Source: Runella rosea (GTDB lineage Bacteria > Bacteroidota > Bacteroidia > Cytophagales > Spirosomataceae). From it: a DNA stretch of 64,000 bases. The stretch covers positions 2,356,001-2,420,000 of the forward strand of contig NZ_CP030850.1 of the NCBI RefSeq assembly GCF_003325355.1, in the 5' to 3' direction. Both the position numbers and the translations under genes were made by a program. Within the stretch, counting starts at the first letter, position 1, and the number at the start of each line of letters is the position of its first letter. The notes under the pieces are model-generated. The model was not told where the DNA came from. It saw nothing but the letters and a program-made list of their open reading frames with translations, and did no database searches. Shown here one piece after another: positions 32,600 through 41,499 of this stretch.

Positions 32600-34573
32600 A
32601 TGTCTGGTATTTGTGGAATTATCTATTTTGATGGCAGGACTGTACAGGAAGAGGTTCAGAAAATGGCCCATGTCATACAGCACCGAGGAAGTGACGGAAT
32701 TGAAATAATAAAAAACGAAAATGTAGGCTTTGTACATTTACAACGCAATGTTTCTGCAAACATAACCCCATTTGCATCCCCTATTGTCGATGAAAATGGG
32801 GTTTGGTGCGTAGCTGATGCTCGAATAGATAATCGTGCAGAATTGCTATCTCAATTATTCCCTTCTCTACCCTGCTCTGAAGCAGAGAGGCTGGGTAATA
32901 CTACGCTCCTTTTGGCAGCTTACGCACATTGGGGAGAAGAAATGCTTTTTCACCTAATAGGAGACTTTGCATTCGTTTTATGGGATGCGCCGCGACAAAA
33001 ACTCATTGCTGGACGAGACCACTGCGCCGCACGACCGTTGTATTACTGTTATCAATCTGGTGGTTTTGTTGCATTTGCTTCGGAAATCAAGTCCTTATTA
33101 ACGCTCCCAGAGGTTTCTAAAGAATTTAATTTTGATAAAATTCACCGTTATTTGGAATGGGCTTCATCCCTGAGACCCTACCGAGCAGAGACTTTTTACA
33201 AACATATTCATTCGTTGCCACCAGCCCATTTGCTGACCGTGGAGGCACGCGCGTTGAAATCCCGTTTTTGTTGGGATTTAAAATTGGAGCGTTTTGCCCA
33301 CCTCCGCACCGATGAAGAATTTATTAGAGCATTCAAAACAACGTTTTTAGAAGCAGTGCGCTGCCGGCTTCAAACGTCCTACCCCGTAAGTGCGCATTTG
33401 AGCGGAGGGTTGGATTCTTCTTCTATTTGTGCTACGGCACATCACTTACTCGGACAAGAACTGCACACACTCCACTTTGACATGGGGGATTCTAAACAAG
33501 CAGAGGAAAAACGATTTGCCGAACATATACTTCAATGGGGGATTTATGAGCATGAATATATTGCCCCAACCCGTGATTTAATGGCTGCTATACAGCAGAT
33601 GGTCACTATTTTTGACCGTCCCGACCATTTTACGCTTTTGCCCACCTATCATTTGGCGGCGGGAGAGGCTATAAAAAAGCAAGGGACCCGTATCCTCTTG
33701 ACAGGACATGACGGCGACAGCGTGGTGGGGTACGGAAAATCGTATCCTATGCGGCTACTTCAAAACCAAAAGTGGGGAGAGTTTAAAGAATTGATGGTAC
33801 AATATGCTCAAATTGCGAATTTTAGCCATCGTTTTGAACAATGGCCTGAATGGCCATTATCAAAAAAGTACGCATTTATCGTGCGGAGTTATGCTCAAAG
33901 ATATTTTGTGAAAATAGCAAAAAATAAAGATTGGAAACGCTTAATAAAGGAAGGATGGAAAAGTACCAAAGCGCTGAAAATGTTGCCGTTTGGAGTGAAT
34001 TCGATGCCGTTTAGTAGGGTGTTAAATTGGATTAGAAAATATAAGAAAAAACAAAAGTTTGTCGTCGAAACAGACTATGGTTTTTTGCCAGAACAGAGAC
34101 ATTTAGTGCTCGATATTCTCCACGAAGGAATGGTGGAAAGTACGGAAGAATTTGAACAGATTGCCGCGCATTATGGCTACGAAGCGGCGCATCCTTTTTA
34201 TGATAAACGTCTCATTGAATTGTGTTTGGCCATCCCCGACCGCCTGAAATTTGACCGTGGCTATGGACGTGGACCACTTAGGGCTATTATGAAAGAAGTA
34301 TTGCCTGAGGAGGTTCGATTACGGACCAGCAAAGCCCTGATGAATGAACCTGTTAAAACCCAAATTAGCCAGCATCAGCGAGAAATCACTCGTCTGCTTG
34401 GCGAGGTGCGACAAATTTTACCATTGTTATTTACCAAAGCGCAGGCCCTTATTTTGGATGGCTATTTTAAACGAGCCTTGAAAGAATTGGCTAAGAAATC
34501 TTCAGACAGTGTACAGCTTTACGTGCGGGAAATTCATTTGGCCCAGTGGTTGCTAAATCAAAAACGTTCCTAA
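32600..34573 (+). CDS. Asparagine-synthetase-like protein, candidate lasso cyclase
   Basis: A 657-residue two-domain protein. Residues 1 to about 190 are a class II glutaminase domain, but the N-terminus reads M-S-G-I-C-G-I where active enzymes have M-C-G-I; the nucleophilic Cys2 is Ser. Residues about 240-650 are the synthetase domain with the ATP PP-loop S268-G-G-L-D-S-S-S275 and a TGHDGDSVVGYG segment. Loss of Cys2 argues against use of glutamine ammonia and fits isopeptide-forming cyclases of lasso clusters, which adenylate Asp/Glu. The upstream peptide supports this. The stop overlaps the convergent lptD stop by 4 bases. Ordinary asparagine synthetase remains possible but less likely. 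Confidence 0.75.
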   Translation: MSGICGIIYFDGRTVQEEVQKMAHVIQHRGSDGIEIIKNENVGFVHLQRNVSANITPFASPIVDENGVWCVADARIDNRAELLSQLFPSLPCSEAERLGNTTLLLAAYAHWGEEMLFHLIGDFAFVLWDAPRQKLIAGRDHCAARPLYYCYQSGGFVAFASEIKSLLTLPEVSKEFNFDKIHRYLEWASSLRPYRAETFYKHIHSLPPAHLLTVEARALKSRFCWDLKLERFAHLRTDEEFIRAFKTTFLEAVRCRLQTSYPVSAHLSGGLDSSSICATAHHLLGQELHTLHFDMGDSKQAEEKRFAEHILQWGIYEHEYIAPTRDLMAAIQQMVTIFDRPDHFTLLPTYHLAAGEAIKKQGTRILLTGHDGDSVVGYGKSYPMRLLQNQKWGEFKELMVQYAQIANFSHRFEQWPEWPLSKKYAFIVRSYAQRYFVKIAKNKDWKRLIKEGWKSTKALKMLPFGVNSMPFSRVLNWIRKYKKKQKFVVETDYGFLPEQRHLVLDILHEGMVESTEEFEQIAAHYGYEAAHPFYDKRLIELCLAIPDRLKFDRGYGRGPLRAIMKEVLPEEVRLRTSKALMNEPVKTQISQHQREITRLLGEVRQILPLLFTKAQALILDGYFKRALKELAKKSSDSVQLYVREIHLAQWLLNQKRS

Positions 34574-37365
34574 AAACTGCCACGGTCGTAGAACGAACGG
34601 CGGCGGGAGAGTTTTAAGTCACGTAGCAGTGCCGATTTAGCCCGAATTTCAAACGAATAGTTGTTAGCCCGAATGCCAGAGCCCGCAAACGGCGTCCAGT
34701 TAAACGACATTTCCCAGCAGTGCAGGTCGCGGGTGATGCCGATATTGGTGATAGACGGAGCTTTGGCAACGACATCCACGCCCGTATCAAACACAAATTT
34801 CCAGTTGGGCGTAAGGCTGAAATCACCGTTGACACGCAAAGCTTGAATGGTTGTTCCTTTAGACAGCCCTTGGCGCGAGTACCCAAAGTTATAACTTAAG
34901 TTGAGCGTCCAGGGAATGTTGAAGTCTACGTAGGCATCTGGGTTGGCATTGATGAGGCGCTGTTGCTCTTCGGTATTTGGAGTGTTGGCTTTTTTGGGTT
35001 TATCGGAGCCTTTGGGCGCAAAACGAGTGCTCAGGGCTACATTGACGTTGTTTAGCCGGGCCAGTCCTTGCTTTTCGGTAAACGTCCAGCGATTGATTTT
35101 TCTCCCTACGGCACCGTATAGTTCGTCTTTGACGTAGGCATACGGATCAAAATTGGCCGAAAAGTTGAAGTTCAAATTCTTGAAAAGCTGGGCATTGGCG
35201 TTGAGACTGATGTCCGACATTTTCAACGAATCAGCCAGCAGGTTATACGAGCCATTTAGGCTGAGGTTGTCCAGAATGGATTTTTTTTCAAATTGCTTAC
35301 CCGTTGAATCTGATTTGGGACGCACTTTGGCTTCAAATAAGTTATTCAAACTCCACGAAATACCCGCTGCCGAGGTGCCAGAAGTGGTGAGGTTACCACC
35401 AATGGTGCGATACCGATTCAGGTACCTTACGTCACCGCGTTGGTTGACGACGGTTCTCTCAAAAAGATTTGACTGGTCAGGAACGTAGCTGAAACTGGCT
35501 GAAGGTATCAAAGTATGTCGTATGGCTTCCAGTCTTTTGCCGTGAAAAAAGAAGGTGCCGTATACTCGGGTGTTCATGCTGGCACTAAACGAAACGTTAT
35601 TGGCAAAGTAAAAGCCTTGAAGGGTATCGACTTTCACTTTGTTGTTGCCCATGTACTCGTACTTGAACTTCTTGGTAAAAGTTTCTCCTGACAATGAAAT
35701 GCCAGGCGTAATGTTTATATAGCGGAATAACTTGATATTGGGTAACGAAATCGGGACCGAAAAGCGCCCAGTTAGTTGGCCGTTCTTAATAAACTCTGGC
35801 AAACTCTGAGAGTTTAAGGCGTAGGTAGTGGGTGCTCCTGACTCTGGCGTAACTACAGTGGGTGGGTTAAAGAGCGAAAATCCCAGCCGGGCCGTAGAAG
35901 TATCAGCATAAACCTTGGTATTGTTGGCACTGATGCCACCGCTAAAATCCATTCCTAAGCGGAAGCTTTCGTACCAAGCGCCTGTTCCGCCTTTTAGCGC
36001 AAAAGGAGCAATTTGGTTAACTCCAAAGTTGAAGTCTATCCCTGCATCAAGCGCACCAGGGTCGGTATTGGTCACGCGTCCCAACGAATCTCGGGTTTCT
36101 TTGGAACGGTCTGGAAACCGCTGGTTGACGCGGATGCTGCTTCCCATCCGGGCAAATTGTCCAAATTGCCTGTTGTACTGTACCGACGAACTCGCCACGT
36201 TTTGGATGTACCGCGTGGTGCTGAATTCATTGAATTGATTAAAGCTGTTGCTTCCGATGTTGACCGAAGCGCCAAAGCTTGAGGTTCCTCTCGGCACCGG
36301 TGCGTGACTCCACGTAAGGCTGAAATCATTGCGGGGTCTGTTCAAGGCTTTTACCTCATTACCCTGCAAATTGCGGTTGAAGCGGGCGTTGAAACTTCCG
36401 CTGTAACGGTATTTTTGGGCATAAGTCGAGGCAACTCCTAACCCCCAACTTCCTTTAGAGTAAATTTGCCCCGTAAAATTCATGTTGATTTTTTCGCTGA
36501 TAGCCCAGTAATAGCCGCCATCGCGCAGGTAATATCCCCGGCCATTGGGTTCTTCGCCGTATTGGGGCATAATGATACCCGAAGTGCCGATTTCTTTTTT
36601 CTTCGGAACGGGAAAAAAACCGAATGGTAGACCTAGGGGCAAAGGCACATCGGCAATGACCAAGTGGAAAGGTCCAGAAATGACCTGTTTTTCGGGAATA
36701 ACCTTGATTTTTCGGGCCGCAATGTGAAAGTGAGGCTGGGCTAGGTTGCAGGTGGTATAAATTGAACCCCTTACATACATATTGTTTTCTTCGTCTTTCT
36801 TGACGGTCGTTCCCCGGATATTGCCGTCGCCTTGTTGGGTTACAATGCCTTTGATAAACCCTTTTTTACTTTTAAAATTATAGCGGAGTTCTTTGGTATC
36901 ATATTTTTCGCCGTTGTCCTGAAAGATGGGCTGGCCAATCCACTTTTTAGCGGTTGAATCGTAATTGCCTCGCGCAAATACCTCGTTGGTTTTCCAGTTG
37001 AGACGGATATAGTCGGCATCCAAAATGATGGCTCCGTACGTGACGTTTGCTTTGCCGTACAAATGAACTTCCTGCTGCCCTGGGTCCATGACGGTTGAGT
37101 CTTGGGCGCTGTATTTTACGGTGCTTTTTAAATCACTATCGGATTGGAGTGAATCGGTTTGGGTGCTGTCGGCGTTGATACCCACGGCAGAAATGACCTT
37201 CGGAACCACGGGGGTGGCTCTTTTCATGGAATCTAAAAAAACGGGAGTGGATAGTCTTTTGGGGGCTAATACCTGTGAAAAAGCCTCAAAGCCAACCCCC
37301 AGAAAGGTCAGCCAGACAAGGCTTATAGCCACACGCGCACTGATTTTACGATTGGAAGAGAACAA
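34570..37365 (-). CDS. lptD: LPS-assembly outer membrane protein LptD-like
   Basis: A 931-residue outer-membrane protein. A signal-anchor-like N-terminus is followed by an OstA/LptA-like beta-jellyroll (residues about 90-190, including HLYGKANVTYGAIILDADYI). A long beta-barrel region has alternating strands and aromatic girdles to residue 931. This matches the Bacteroidota branch of LptD, which inserts lipopolysaccharide into the outer leaflet. Sequence identity to the proteobacterial protein is low, so the call rests on domain order and length. It converges on the candidate cyclase gene with overlapping stop codons. Confidence 0.82.
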   Translation of the reverse strand: MFSSNRKISARVAISLVWLTFLGVGFEAFSQVLAPKRLSTPVFLDSMKRATPVVPKVISAVGINADSTQTDSLQSDSDLKSTVKYSAQDSTVMDPGQQEVHLYGKANVTYGAIILDADYIRLNWKTNEVFARGNYDSTAKKWIGQPIFQDNGEKYDTKELRYNFKSKKGFIKGIVTQQGDGNIRGTTVKKDEENNMYVRGSIYTTCNLAQPHFHIAARKIKVIPEKQVISGPFHLVIADVPLPLGLPFGFFPVPKKKEIGTSGIIMPQYGEEPNGRGYYLRDGGYYWAISEKINMNFTGQIYSKGSWGLGVASTYAQKYRYSGSFNARFNRNLQGNEVKALNRPRNDFSLTWSHAPVPRGTSSFGASVNIGSNSFNQFNEFSTTRYIQNVASSSVQYNRQFGQFARMGSSIRVNQRFPDRSKETRDSLGRVTNTDPGALDAGIDFNFGVNQIAPFALKGGTGAWYESFRLGMDFSGGISANNTKVYADTSTARLGFSLFNPPTVVTPESGAPTTYALNSQSLPEFIKNGQLTGRFSVPISLPNIKLFRYINITPGISLSGETFTKKFKYEYMGNNKVKVDTLQGFYFANNVSFSASMNTRVYGTFFFHGKRLEAIRHTLIPSASFSYVPDQSNLFERTVVNQRGDVRYLNRYRTIGGNLTTSGTSAAGISWSLNNLFEAKVRPKSDSTGKQFEKKSILDNLSLNGSYNLLADSLKMSDISLNANAQLFKNLNFNFSANFDPYAYVKDELYGAVGRKINRWTFTEKQGLARLNNVNVALSTRFAPKGSDKPKKANTPNTEEQQRLINANPDAYVDFNIPWTLNLSYNFGYSRQGLSKGTTIQALRVNGDFSLTPNWKFVFDTGVDVVAKAPSITNIGITRDLHCWEMSFNWTPFAGSGIRANNYSFEIRAKSALLRDLKLSRRRSFYDRGSF

Positions 37366-37535
37366 TTTTACACATGCTTTATTTGCAAAAGTACGTCTTT
37401 ACAGGTTTGAAAAGGCCGAAAGATTGTTAAAAGTTATTAAACGAATTAAAATTTTATCAATGTCCTAAAAACAGGCATCAGTAAAAAACGTCAGTAAGCG
37501 CCTTAAAAAGAGACATCTTCTAACCGTTTTTTTGA

Positions 37536-39188
37536 ATGAAACATGCCTATTTTCTGTCGGTGGTTGTATGTGCCGCATTCTTTGCTTTTCGTATTCCGCA
37601 ACCTGCGCCTGATTCTGTTTCTTTACAAACGAAGCCCCGCCCCAACATCTTATGGATTACTTGTGAAGACATGAGTTTTCAATTGGGGGCTTACGGAAAC
37701 AAACTGGTGAAAACGCCGAATATTGACCGTTTAGCGGCAGAAGGGGTTCGATTTACCAATGCCTTTGCCACCGCAGGGGTATGTGCTCCGAGTCGTTCGG
37801 CCATTATTACGGGCATGTATCAGCAGTCTATCGGCACCCAAAATATGCGCACTTTGGCGGCCTCAGCGGTGGCACTTGATGCCTATCCTCCTGGTTTTAA
37901 AGGCTATTCGGCGGTTGTGCCGGAAGAAGTGAAATGTTTCCCCGAATATCTACGGGCGGCGGGGTACTATTGCACCAACAATTCTAAAGAGGATTATCAG
38001 TTTCAAGCGCCCCCCACCGTTTGGGATGAAAGCAGCAACAAAGCCCATTGGCGCAACAGAACGGATAAAAATCAGCCTTTCTTTGCCATTTTTAATCTTA
38101 CCGTTACGCACGAGTCGCAGGTTTGGGTGCGGGCCAAAGAGCCTTTATTGGTAAAACCAGAAGATGTGGTTTTACCGCCGTATTATCCTGATGTACCAGA
38201 AGTGCGTTTGGACGTGGCGCGGCATTTATCCAATGCCATGGTGATGGACCAGCAGGCGGGTAAAATTCTAGCGCAGCTTCGAGAAGACGGGCTTGATCAA
38301 AATACCATCGTTTTCTTTTATTCCGACCACGGCGATGGGCTACCTTTTGTAAAACGAGAAATCTATGACCGTGGCCTACGGGTGCCGTTTATTGTAAAAA
38401 ATCCCTTTGCAAAAAGTAAAAAAGGAGTTGTTGACAACCGATTCATCAGTTTTGTAGACTTGGCCCCTACCATTTTGTCGTTGGCAGATTTGCCCATTCC
38501 CGCGCATTTGCAGGGGCAGGCATTTTTAGGAAAACAGCAGGCCCCCAAACCTCGTCAGTATACCTTTGCTGCCCGCGACCGGATGGATTCAGAATACGAC
38601 CGCGTACGAACCGTGCGCGACAGCCGCTACCGCTATGTTCGAAACTACATGCCCGAAAAGCCCTACTATCAAAATATTCAGTACCGCTTGCAACAGCCTT
38701 CCATGCGGGCCATACTGGCGTTGAAAGAGCAAGGAAAACTCAATGCTGCTCAATCTTTGTGGTTTAGGCCGACCAAACCCAAGGAAGAATTGTATGATTG
38801 CCAAAAAGACCCTTATGAATTTAATAACCTTTCCGAACTACCTGAATACCAGCCGAAACTGAAAGCATTGAGAAAAGTATACGAAACGTGGATTCAGAAA
38901 GTCGGTGATACCGCTGACGAACCTGAAATGGAGATGGTGCGCCGTTGGTGGAACGGGAAAGAGCAGGCACCCGTCACGGAAACGCCCAAAATACAGTCTG
39001 AATTTTCTAAAATTACTTTATCTTGCGCCACCAAAGGAGCCTCAATTGGCTATAAACAACGGTGGAAAGACCCAAGCTGGAAAGTATATACGCAACCCAT
39101 CAATGCCTCCGTAGGTGATTCTTTGTATGTTGTTGCCCATCGTATTGGCTATCAGCAAAGCCCCGTTGTTGCACTGAAACGGTTGTAA
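37536..39188 (+). CDS. Sulfatase, type I (formylglycine)
   Basis: A 550-residue secreted sulfatase. The sulfatase signature GVCAPSRSAIITG places the formylglycine-forming Cys at residue 83, followed by P85-S86-R87. Metal-binding Asp residues are seen in ITCEDMS and in YSDHGDG. The signal peptide is residues 1 to about 20. The TCEDMS N-terminus resembles N-sulfoglucosamine-sulfohydrolase-like sulfatases that remove sulfate from glycans. No formylglycine-generating enzyme is next to it. It precedes a Gfo/Idh/MocA oxidoreductase gene on the same strand by 70 bases; a shared glycan pathway is possible but unproven. Confidence 0.88.
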   Translation: MKHAYFLSVVVCAAFFAFRIPQPAPDSVSLQTKPRPNILWITCEDMSFQLGAYGNKLVKTPNIDRLAAEGVRFTNAFATAGVCAPSRSAIITGMYQQSIGTQNMRTLAASAVALDAYPPGFKGYSAVVPEEVKCFPEYLRAAGYYCTNNSKEDYQFQAPPTVWDESSNKAHWRNRTDKNQPFFAIFNLTVTHESQVWVRAKEPLLVKPEDVVLPPYYPDVPEVRLDVARHLSNAMVMDQQAGKILAQLREDGLDQNTIVFFYSDHGDGLPFVKREIYDRGLRVPFIVKNPFAKSKKGVVDNRFISFVDLAPTILSLADLPIPAHLQGQAFLGKQQAPKPRQYTFAARDRMDSEYDRVRTVRDSRYRYVRNYMPEKPYYQNIQYRLQQPSMRAILALKEQGKLNAAQSLWFRPTKPKEELYDCQKDPYEFNNLSELPEYQPKLKALRKVYETWIQKVGDTADEPEMEMVRRWWNGKEQAPVTETPKIQSEFSKITLSCATKGASIGYKQRWKDPSWKVYTQPINASVGDSLYVVAHRIGYQQSPVVALKRL

Positions 39189-39258
39189 AATTCAATTAAT
39201 AATTCACCGATAAAGAATAAATTCAAATTCAAACCCACGTTCAAAACCCAAAAATACT

Positions 39259-40404
39259 ATGTCAAAAACCCAAGTAGCCGTTGTAGGGCTCGGCTTTATT
39301 GGCCCCGCGCACATCGAAGCACTTCGTCGCTTGCCAGATGTTGAAGTCGTAGGTATTGCTGATTTTTCGGCTGAGATTGCACAGGCCCGCGCTAAGTCGC
39401 TGGGGATTCCCAAAGCCTACGATTCATTTGATGATTTGCTGAAAGACGATTCCATTGAGTGTGTTCACATCTGTACACCCAACTTTCTGCACTACGAGCA
39501 ATCGAAAAAAGCATTGTTGGCGGGAAAAAATGTGGTGTGTGAAAAACCCTTGGCCACCAACACCGAAGAAGCCGAAGAACTCGTAGAATTGGCGGATAAA
39601 CTGGGATTGGTGAATGCTGTTCACTTCAATTTGCGCTACTATCCGCTTATTCGTCAGATGAAAACCATGCGTGAAAAAGGCGAATTAGGCGAGGTATATT
39701 CGGTGCAGGGAAGCTATCTTCAGGATTGGTTGTTTCTGCCTACCGACTACAACTGGCGTTTGGAGCCGTCGCAGTCGGGTGATTCTCGGGCGGTGGCCGA
39801 TATTGGTTCGCACTTGTTTGATTTAATTGAATACATCACGGGCTTGCACATTACGGAAGTAATGGCCGATTTTAATACAGTACACAAAACCCGGATGAAG
39901 CCTAAAAAAGCCATTGCTACTTATTCAGGTAAATTACTTCAGGCGGAAGACTACGAAGAAGTACCCATTACCACCGAAGATTACGCTTCTATTTTGTACC
40001 GTTTCGAAAACGGCAACAAAGGCGTTGCGACGGTCAGTCAAGTAGCAGCTGGACGTAAAAACCGCGCCACACTCGAAATCAGTGGCTCTAACCAAACCTA
40101 TAATTGGTGCTCGGAAGCCCCCAACGAAATGTGGATTGGTCGCCGCGACGGATACAATCAGTCCTTGATTCGTGACCCAGCATTGGTACACGAAGAGGTG
40201 CGCCCTTTATTGACGTTTCCTGGCGGCCACAACGAAGGATTCCCCGATACATCGAAGCAATTATTTAAGGAAGTTTACGCCGCCATTCGCAACGGCCGTC
40301 CCGAAAATCCGACGTATCCGACTTTTGCCGATGGACTTCGCGAACTTAAATTGTGCGACAAAATTGTCCAAAGTAGCCGCGAGCAACGTTGGGTTCAAGT
40401 ATAG
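39259..40404 (+). CDS. Gfo/Idh/MocA-family oxidoreductase
   Basis: A 381-residue NAD(P)-dependent dehydrogenase. The Rossmann start AVVGLGFIGPAHIEAL (G-x-G-x-x-G), the EKPLA motif (Lys near residue 97) and the GGHNEGFPD C-terminal segment are typical. The family oxidises or reduces sugar derivatives or inositols in the cytosol. No signal peptide, unlike the other family member at 52760-53875. The substrate cannot be read. It follows the sulfatase gene. Confidence 0.88.
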   Translation: MSKTQVAVVGLGFIGPAHIEALRRLPDVEVVGIADFSAEIAQARAKSLGIPKAYDSFDDLLKDDSIECVHICTPNFLHYEQSKKALLAGKNVVCEKPLATNTEEAEELVELADKLGLVNAVHFNLRYYPLIRQMKTMREKGELGEVYSVQGSYLQDWLFLPTDYNWRLEPSQSGDSRAVADIGSHLFDLIEYITGLHITEVMADFNTVHKTRMKPKKAIATYSGKLLQAEDYEEVPITTEDYASILYRFENGNKGVATVSQVAAGRKNRATLEISGSNQTYNWCSEAPNEMWIGRRDGYNQSLIRDPALVHEEVRPLLTFPGGHNEGFPDTSKQLFKEVYAAIRNGRPENPTYPTFADGLRELKLCDKIVQSSREQRWVQV

Positions 40405-40464
40405 ATTTTGAGCAACAATTGAACCGTTCTCAATACATAATCGTTAAATCGTAATAAGATTTCC

Positions 40465-40472
40465 GTAGTTTT
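40465..40472 (+). promoter_or_regulatory. Possible -7 promoter element
   Basis: TAGTTTTG fits TAnnTTTG exactly but lacks a clear -33 TTTG at 19-20 bases. It lies about 124 bases before the glutamine amidotransferase-like start at 40596. Confidence 0.35.
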
Positions 40473-40595
40473 GCGGAACGTTTTAACGGACTAAGTCCCT
40501 TACCGCCACAGCCTTTAAACTCTTTTTTTAAGATTTTAAGTGATGTGGCGGTATGTTTTTTTACTAATTTTAGCAACACAATTAACGAAAAGCTC

Positions 40596-41429
40596 ATGGA
40601 GCGCATTAAGATTGCCGTTTTGGACATGTATGACGGTCATGCCAACGAGGGTATGCGTTGTATTAAAACATTGGTGGAGAATTTTCTGGCACAAGAAGAA
40701 ATCGAAGGCAATTATGAAGTGTTTGATGTTCGTCAAAAATGCGAAGTCCCTGATTTAAGCTACGATATTTATATTTCATCGGGCGGCCCCGGAAACCCAG
40801 TGCCAGTAGGTGAGCCTTGGGAAAAGCCATTTTTTATGTTGCTTGACCAAATTTGGCAACACAACCGCCAACCGCACCATCCGCAAAAAAAGCACCTGAT
40901 GCTGATTTGTCATTCGTACCAAATGGCCTGTTTGCATTGGAATGTTGGCCTGGTATGTAAGCGGCGGTCAACGTCTTTTGGTATTTTTCCGATGCACAAA
41001 ACCCAATTTGGGTTGAAAGAACCCGTTTTTGAGCAATTGTTAGATCCATTCTTCGCCGTTGATTCGCGCGACTATCAGGTGATTGAGCCAAACTATCATG
41101 AGCTAGAACGCATGGGAGCCAAAGTGCTTTGCATCGAAAAAGAGCGCCCCCACGTGGCACATTTGGAGCGGGCCGTGATGGCGGTACGATTTTCCCGGGA
41201 GATTTTCGGTACACAGTTTCATCCCGAAGCCGACGGAGAAGGGATGTTACGTCATTTTCAAAAAGAAGAAAAACGGAGCTTGATTATTAACAATTACGGC
41301 GAAGCCAAGTACAACGATATGGTCAATTCATTGCAAGACCCCGACAAAATCCTACGTACCGAAGCGGCTATTATTCCGACGTTTCTTCAACGGGCGGCGG
41401 AGCAGTTGGTGGGGGCGCAGTTGGTGTAA
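40596..41429 (+). CDS. Class I glutamine amidotransferase-like protein
   Basis: A 277-residue protein of the GATase class I fold. The nucleophile elbow LICHSYQ gives catalytic C105; H209 and E211 come from FGTQFHPEADG. Class I domains release ammonia from glutamine or hydrolyse gamma-glutamyl bonds. The ATG at 40596 is preferred to an upstream in-frame start at 40545. A gene for an ATP-grasp-like protein follows after 70 bases, so the pair may ligate and amidate, or make and break, an amide bond. It is not a standard guaA or carA, as no synthetase domain is fused. Confidence 0.75.
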   Translation: MERIKIAVLDMYDGHANEGMRCIKTLVENFLAQEEIEGNYEVFDVRQKCEVPDLSYDIYISSGGPGNPVPVGEPWEKPFFMLLDQIWQHNRQPHHPQKKHLMLICHSYQMACLHWNVGLVCKRRSTSFGIFPMHKTQFGLKEPVFEQLLDPFFAVDSRDYQVIEPNYHELERMGAKVLCIEKERPHVAHLERAVMAVRFSREIFGTQFHPEADGEGMLRHFQKEEKRSLIINNYGEAKYNDMVNSLQDPDKILRTEAAIIPTFLQRAAEQLVGAQLV

Positions 41430-41499
41430 ATTTGGAGCTTTCATATTATTTAAAACAACTTATTGCAATTTTGTTTGGGTAAACGCCCTCTATAAACCT

